From contig URWH01000050.1 in the NCBI GenBank assembly GCA_900551515.1, forward strand, positions 1 to 11,126: a stretch of 11,126 bases of DNA, written 5' to 3'. This document shows, piece by piece, positions 7,320 through 11,126 of the stretch. The notes under the pieces were generated by a model. The model did no database searches, was not told where the DNA came from, and was given only the letters and a program-made list of their open reading frames with translations. How positions within the stretch are numbered: position 1 is the stretch's first letter; each line of letters starts with the position of its first letter. Origin of the DNA: an uncultured Porphyromonadaceae bacterium. Its GTDB lineage: Bacteria > Bacteroidota > Bacteroidia > Bacteroidales > Muribaculaceae. Position numbers and translations under genes: made by a program.

Positions 7320-8288
7320 TTAATACAGGTTTTTTGAGAAATCGCCTTTTATGCCTGTACGAATGGCTTTTATCATTCCGGGGATATATTTCCATTGCAG
7401 GTTGAGGAACGCACCGAGGATGTTGCGAGTGGCGAATTTTCTCAAATTGCCGCGCTGGTTATAGCGAGTGAAGATATAACACTGGTTGCGGTAAAATATT
7501 CGTGCCCGTTTTGTGGCGGGAGGCAGAATGCCCCAGCGGCTGACGAACGGAATCATATTCTGGCTTTTGCCCGTTTTGGGATGAAAATGTCGGGCGGAGC
7601 ATATCGTGGTTATGGGGTGACCGGCTTCTTTTGCACGTGCGGTGTATTCGGCTTCGTCGCCCCATATAAACATCTCTTTTTTTATGAAGCCTATTTTTTC
7701 AATCAGCTTCCTGTTGATGAATGTGCCGTTGAACGGGCTGCCGCAGTCGGGCAGATATTCGATGGAGTCGTAGTAGGCTGTTTCAATCGGAGTAGAGAAG
7801 AGGTTAAATGCCAGTACCGACGGATTGTCGCGGTTTATCACGAGCGCATTGCTGTAAAGGAATCCATGCTTGCCGGCGACATTGAAGAGTTCGCGGATCT
7901 CGTCTTTATCGGGACGCCCGTCGTCATCCATCAGCAGAATCCATTCATAGCCTTTGTCGAAAGCCGTTTTCATGCCTGCATAGAAGCCGCCGGCACCGCC
8001 GTCGTTTTCTTTTTTTAGGAGATAGGTGATTTTGACGGGCTTGCCGTTGTCGGGATATTCAAGGGTTGACTCTTTGCCGAATTCAGTTTCCTTATAATTG
8101 GTGAGATCAACCAGTCCGGCTTCGGAAAGGCGCTGCTCGGTATCGTCGGGCGACTGATTGTTGACAATGATTATCTCATCAGGCGTTTTTGTCTGATTGA
8201 GCAGGGCGTCAATGCATATCATCAGGTCTTTGCTTCGGTTGTAGGTCACTACAACGGCTGCAATGTCACTATGTAGTTCTCGTTCCAT
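7320..8288 (-). CDS. GT2 glycosyltransferase with GlfT2-like motifs
   Basis: This 322-residue GT-A fold inverting transferase belongs to the GT2 family. The N-terminus has the nucleotide-binding strand IAAVVVTYNR (9-18) and PDEIIIVNNQSPDDT (36-50). A glycine-rich NDGGAGGF follows (95-102). The metal-binding DDD motif is at 121-123 in LLMDDDGRPD. Then come PFNGTF (185-190) and IWGDEAEY (208-215), which resembles the WDDxE base motif of GlfT2-type galactofuranosyltransferases. A nearby HFHP (234-237) could provide the histidine found in that group. Galactofuranosyl transfer is therefore possible but unproven; rhamnosyl transfer is an alternative. The frame extends upstream to a TTG at 8348 inside the flippase gene, but the ATG at 8288 places the start just before the fold and leaves a 28-base gap. 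The preceding bases are A/T rich, as is usual for Bacteroidetes leaders. Confidence 0.92.
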   Translation of the reverse strand: MERELHSDIAAVVVTYNRSKDLMICIDALLNQTKTPDEIIIVNNQSPDDTEQRLSEAGLVDLTNYKETEFGKESTLEYPDNGKPVKITYLLKKENDGGAGGFYAGMKTAFDKGYEWILLMDDDGRPDKDEIRELFNVAGKHGFLYSNALVINRDNPSVLAFNLFSTPIETAYYDSIEYLPDCGSPFNGTFINRKLIEKIGFIKKEMFIWGDEAEYTARAKEAGHPITTICSARHFHPKTGKSQNMIPFVSRWGILPPATKRARIFYRNQCYIFTRYNQRGNLRKFATRNILGAFLNLQWKYIPGMIKAIRTGIKGDFSKNLY

Positions 8289-8316
8289 AATTATTTTAAC
8301 GTAACCATGAGGCCTA

Positions 8317-9765
8317 TTATTGTGATTCTTTCCGAAAGTGACGCGCAATGAATCGTTTTATTACAGCCGATTTTATTTGGGCCGGAGCTGCGATGATGAA
8401 AAGGGCTAACAGTGAAATGCTTACCACGCTGTCGAAAATAATGCCGTCGAAAAGATGATAGCCTATTCCGGCAAAAATCATTATCATGAGGGGCCAGATG
8501 CTTTTGGCGGCAAAGCGGATGCGGATGAATTTGCGGGTGTCGGCGGCGCGGTAAATCAGAAGTGCCGAATAGGTGAGGATGCTTGAAAGGATGGCTCCGT
8601 TGATGCCGAAATTACGTGTCAGCAAGATGTTGCTCAGGATGCTTATTGCGATGGCCATAAAAAGGCTCGGGAGAATCCTCGCTGTGCGTTTGGCGCACTG
8701 ATACCCGATTTCAAAGAAGGCAGCCAGCGCGAAGATCATCACATAGATGGAGTTGAGAAACAGATACTGGCTGCTCGTCTGATATTCTGCGCCGACAAGC
8801 CAGCTGTAGTTGAGGCGGAGCGCAAAAGGGAAAACGGAAACCAGCAGGCAGAGGAGGTAGAGATAGTTGTTGAAAACGGAGGAAAAGAAGTTGTTTCGGT
8901 CGGGGCTGTTGTATTGCTCGATTGCATTCTGCTGCCAGGTCTGATAGAAGATGTTGCTTAAAACATAGAGGATGCCTGTAAAACGGCAAACGAGTCCGTA
9001 GTAGCCGTTTTCGGTCAGGCCGAGATAGCGCTCGATGAAAAACTGATTGTTGGCGGTGATGAACCACCAGCAGAGAGCCACGGGGATGAGCGGCAGGCTA
9101 TATGTAAGCAACTGCTTGCTTACCGATTTGACGATGAACCGGTTGCGTATATAGATTTTGAATAGCTTTATCCGCAGGTCGATGAAAAACAACGTGATGA
9201 CTTTCGCGGCGATGGCGGCGATGAATATACCGTCGATCCCCATGCCGACGCCGGCCAACAGTATGATGCTCAGCAGTGCTGTGAAAAAGGCATTCATTAT
9301 GCCGGCTGCCACGAACGTTTTTGTTTTGCCAAGCCCGCGCGTCACCTGCACCGAAACCTCATAGATGGTCTGGCTGATGCCGTAGGCCAGAATGTAGGGA
9401 AGGAACTTGACCGGATGAAAAATGTTGAAAATGATGGCTAACAGGGTTGTGATCAGGATGTTGGTGATCAAGGTGCGGGTGATGAAGCTGACAATCGCAC
9501 GGTGACGGTCGATATCTTTTGTCTCAATCAGGAAGCGGAATCCGCCGTCGGTCATCTGGAAGCACAGAATCGGGACGAAGCAGAAAGAAATCGTCATGGC
9601 CAGCTCATAATAACCATAATCGGCAGTGTTGGTTATGTAGTGAGTGTAGAACGGTACGAGCAGAAATGTGATCAGTTTTGACCCTAAATTGCCTATGGCA
9701 TAAAGGCCAAGGTCCTTTACGAATTTCTTGCTGCGCGATGGCGGTGTTGACGACTGCATGGTCAT
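8317..9765 (-). CDS. wzx: Wzx-like oligosaccharide flippase
   Basis: This 482-residue inner-membrane protein has roughly 12-14 hydrophobic segments along its length and belongs to the MOP/PST superfamily. It should flip undecaprenyl-linked repeat units to the periplasmic side. The N-terminus (KDLGLYAIGNLGSKLITF, 17-34) and the first loop (VPFYTHYITNTADYGYYEL, 37-55) are typical of the family. So is the centre, with SLPLIPVALCWWFI (223-236) followed by NNQFFIERYLG (239-249). The length is normal and there is no frame break. The ATG at 9765 overlaps the TGA of the upstream glycosyltransferase (ATGA), indicating coupling. An ATG at 9759 is a minor alternative start. The repeat unit it carries cannot be inferred. 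Confidence 0.93.
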   Translation of the reverse strand: MTMQSSTPPSRSKKFVKDLGLYAIGNLGSKLITFLLVPFYTHYITNTADYGYYELAMTISFCFVPILCFQMTDGGFRFLIETKDIDRHRAIVSFITRTLITNILITTLLAIIFNIFHPVKFLPYILAYGISQTIYEVSVQVTRGLGKTKTFVAAGIMNAFFTALLSIILLAGVGMGIDGIFIAAIAAKVITLFFIDLRIKLFKIYIRNRFIVKSVSKQLLTYSLPLIPVALCWWFITANNQFFIERYLGLTENGYYGLVCRFTGILYVLSNIFYQTWQQNAIEQYNSPDRNNFFSSVFNNYLYLLCLLVSVFPFALRLNYSWLVGAEYQTSSQYLFLNSIYVMIFALAAFFEIGYQCAKRTARILPSLFMAIAISILSNILLTRNFGINGAILSSILTYSALLIYRAADTRKFIRIRFAAKSIWPLMIMIFAGIGYHLFDGIIFDSVVSISLLALFIIAAPAQIKSAVIKRFIARHFRKESQ

Positions 9766-11021
9766 TTCGAAGCGTATTGGGCTGTCAGACGGTTATAAGT
9801 TTCAAGGAACGTTTTCACGCGGTTGTCCCACATCCATTTTTTGGAACATTCAAGAGCGCCTTTCGACAAGGCGTTGATGCGTTCGGGGTGCAAAATCAAG
9901 TCGTCGATATTTTCGGCCATGAACTGTGTGACACGGTCATACCAGTCAATGGGAATTTTAATGCCGCAGCGTTCGCACACTACGCCGGCCATGCCGCAGT
10001 GGTCGAGCGTCATTGTAGGAATTCCTTTAGCCATCGCCTCCCAAAGTACGGTCGTGGTGGCTTCACCCATCGAAGAAATAATATGAAGATGTGCTGCTTT
10101 GAAAATCTTCTGAACATCGGAGCGTGAAATTGCGCCATGGAATGTGATCTGAGGCAAAATATCGGTAAACTTGCGGCGTTTTTCAGGGCTTATGTCTCCT
10201 TTTCCAACCACGTCGAGATGCCATTGGCGTGACTTCGTTTTTAAAAGGGCGTCGAGAGTTATGACAAGTGCTTTGTTGGGATCATCAACGCGGCCGACCC
10301 AAATGAGCCGTAGCGGCTCATCGGCGGATTTCGTAACCGGTTCCGATGTTTCAGTCTCAACAATTCCGTTTTCCGGAAGATATTGAGCTTTCACACCGTG
10401 CCATCGACGCAGAAGTCCTACACCGTTTGGCGTGGCAGTGAAAATGACGTCGCTATTACGAATGGCACGGCGTACCCAAGGAGAGAGTATGAAATAGGCG
10501 TTGTGGATCACCCTGCGCAATGTGGTTTTTATTTTGTTTCGCCACGGATAGGCCTTGTATAGCCTGAAAGGACGGTTCTCGACACACATAATAGGCCCCC
10601 AAACATAGGGAACATCTTTTATTTTCCATGCTTTTCCGGGCTGTTTAAAACCGATAGGATTAAGCAAGTGGATCAAATCTATGCTTTTTTCCGCCACCAG
10701 GCGCTGGAGTAGCGGGAATACGTCGCGATGCCACTGCTTGACGTTGCGGTAGTCGGCGAGGTCTTGTTTTATTCCTCTCTCAGGCGGAAGTTCACCGATC
10801 GGAACATTGATGAATTTCACTCCCTGAAGCGGATTGTCGGCAAGCCATTGTTCTACTTCTTGCTGATATTTTGGATAAATCACAGTCAGGTCTACATATC
10901 GGCTCATTCGGGTAATATAATTCCAGCTCACGGCACATTCCGACCCACGGACTGGTGAGACGGCAAGCGTGAGCAACGCCACTCGGATGCGAGGATTTTG
11001 CCCGGTTGTCAGTTTTGTCAT
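9762..11021 (-). CDS. GT4-family glycosyltransferase
   Basis: This is a 419-residue GT-B retaining glycosyltransferase. The N-terminal acceptor domain begins RIRVALLTLAVSP (11-23), with the loop RGSECAVSW (25-33). The donor domain starts with LIWVGRVDDPNKAL (239-252) and carries an intact EX7E pair, E320 and E328, in GEATTTVLWEAMAKG (319-333). It has no membrane segment and is expected to act at the cytoplasmic membrane face on lipid-linked sugar. It is the first complete gene of the visible operon, with an ATG at 11021 and a TGA that overlaps the flippase ATG. The leader just upstream can fold into a hairpin (11022-11049). The sugar added is not predictable. Family assignment is firm. Confidence 0.93.
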   Translation of the reverse strand: MTKLTTGQNPRIRVALLTLAVSPVRGSECAVSWNYITRMSRYVDLTVIYPKYQQEVEQWLADNPLQGVKFINVPIGELPPERGIKQDLADYRNVKQWHRDVFPLLQRLVAEKSIDLIHLLNPIGFKQPGKAWKIKDVPYVWGPIMCVENRPFRLYKAYPWRNKIKTTLRRVIHNAYFILSPWVRRAIRNSDVIFTATPNGVGLLRRWHGVKAQYLPENGIVETETSEPVTKSADEPLRLIWVGRVDDPNKALVITLDALLKTKSRQWHLDVVGKGDISPEKRRKFTDILPQITFHGAISRSDVQKIFKAAHLHIISSMGEATTTVLWEAMAKGIPTMTLDHCGMAGVVCERCGIKIPIDWYDRVTQFMAENIDDLILHPERINALSKGALECSKKWMWDNRVKTFLETYNRLTAQYASK

Positions 11022-11049
11022 ACTGTTACTGAGTTCAGTTCAAAACAGT
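11022..11049 (-). promoter_or_regulatory. Nested inverted repeat directly before the GT4 start codon
   Basis: Reading the plus strand, ACTGTT (11022-11027) pairs with AACAGT (11044-11049). Inside it ACTG (11028-11031) pairs with CAGT (11036-11039) around a four-base loop, leaving a four-base bulge TCAA. On the minus-strand transcript this 10-bp interrupted stem ends right at the ATG (11021). It could modulate translation or be a weak attenuator between genes. No good TAnnTTTG box was found near it. Confidence 0.3.
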
Positions 11050-11072
11050 AGCGGGGACAATCAAGCCTACCG

Positions 11073-11126
11073 CTATTTAATAGGTAGAGTGTTCAGTTTG
11101 ATGTTCCGAAAAACGTCATTCAAAAC
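11073..11126 (-). CDS. Possible C-terminal end of an upstream gene
   Basis: Only one minus-strand frame is open from the window edge. It reads 17 codons, VLNDVFRNIKLNTLPIK, to a TAG at 11075-11073; the other two frames stop within three codons. A gene ending here would lie 51 bases before the GT4 start, a normal operon spacing. The piece is too short to assign a function or to prove it is coding. Confidence 0.35.
   Translation of the reverse strand, partial: VLNDVFRNIKLNTLPIK

Noticed and set aside
7395..8018. 207-residue plus-strand open frame
   Set aside because: It is antisense to the GT2 gene, whose DDD and GlfT2-like motifs are clear.
8289..8348. Upstream TTG extension of the GT2 gene
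   Set aside because: It would add 20 residues with no family match and overlap the flippase C-terminus; the ATG at 8288 sits just before the GT2 fold.

Overview
The window is the interior of a Wzx/Wzy-type surface-polysaccharide (capsule or exopolysaccharide) biosynthesis locus. Every supported gene lies on the minus strand, so transcription runs from high to low coordinates. The organism looks like a member of the Bacteroidales. The signs are a TAnnTTTG-type -7 promoter box, A-rich rather than Shine-Dalgarno leaders, a short lipoprotein Wza-like exporter and a two-membrane-segment Wzz/GumC-like co-polymerase. The mixed, fairly G+C-rich composition suggests Muribaculaceae or a relative, but this is inference and not a species call.

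Layout in transcription order: a possible C-terminal tail of an upstream gene (11126-11073); a GT4 glycosyltransferase (11021-9762); a Wzx-like flippase (9765-8317, ATGA overlap with the previous gene); a GT2 glycosyltransferase with GlfT2-like motifs (8288-7320); a Wza-like outer-membrane export lipoprotein (7259-6456); a Wzy-like polymerase (6440-5142); a Wzz/GumC-like co-polymerase with a degenerate kinase-like tail (5138-3105); and a further glycosyltransferase (3108-2134, ATGA overlap). A 206-base gap with a clear Bacteroidetes-type promoter follows. After it come a radical SAM/twitch protein (1927-920) and a second GT4 glycosyltransferase (from 909, cut by the window edge). That last gene is open to the end of the window.

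How they work together (family knowledge plus inference): the glycosyltransferases assemble a lipid-linked repeat unit on the cytoplasmic face, Wzx flips it, Wzy polymerises it in the periplasm, the Wzz-like protein sets chain length and couples to Wza, and Wza exports the chain. The radical SAM protein is the unexpected member and may modify a sugar or another small precursor. No initiating sugar-phosphate transferase, nucleotide-sugar synthesis gene, transposase, RNA gene or CRISPR array is visible, so the locus probably extends beyond both edges.

The most notable points are the radical SAM/twitch enzyme with its own promoter, the co-polymerase whose BY-kinase-like tail has lost its P-loop and tyrosine cluster, a glycosyltransferase lacking the EX7E glutamates, and a marked change in base composition between the left and middle parts of the window.
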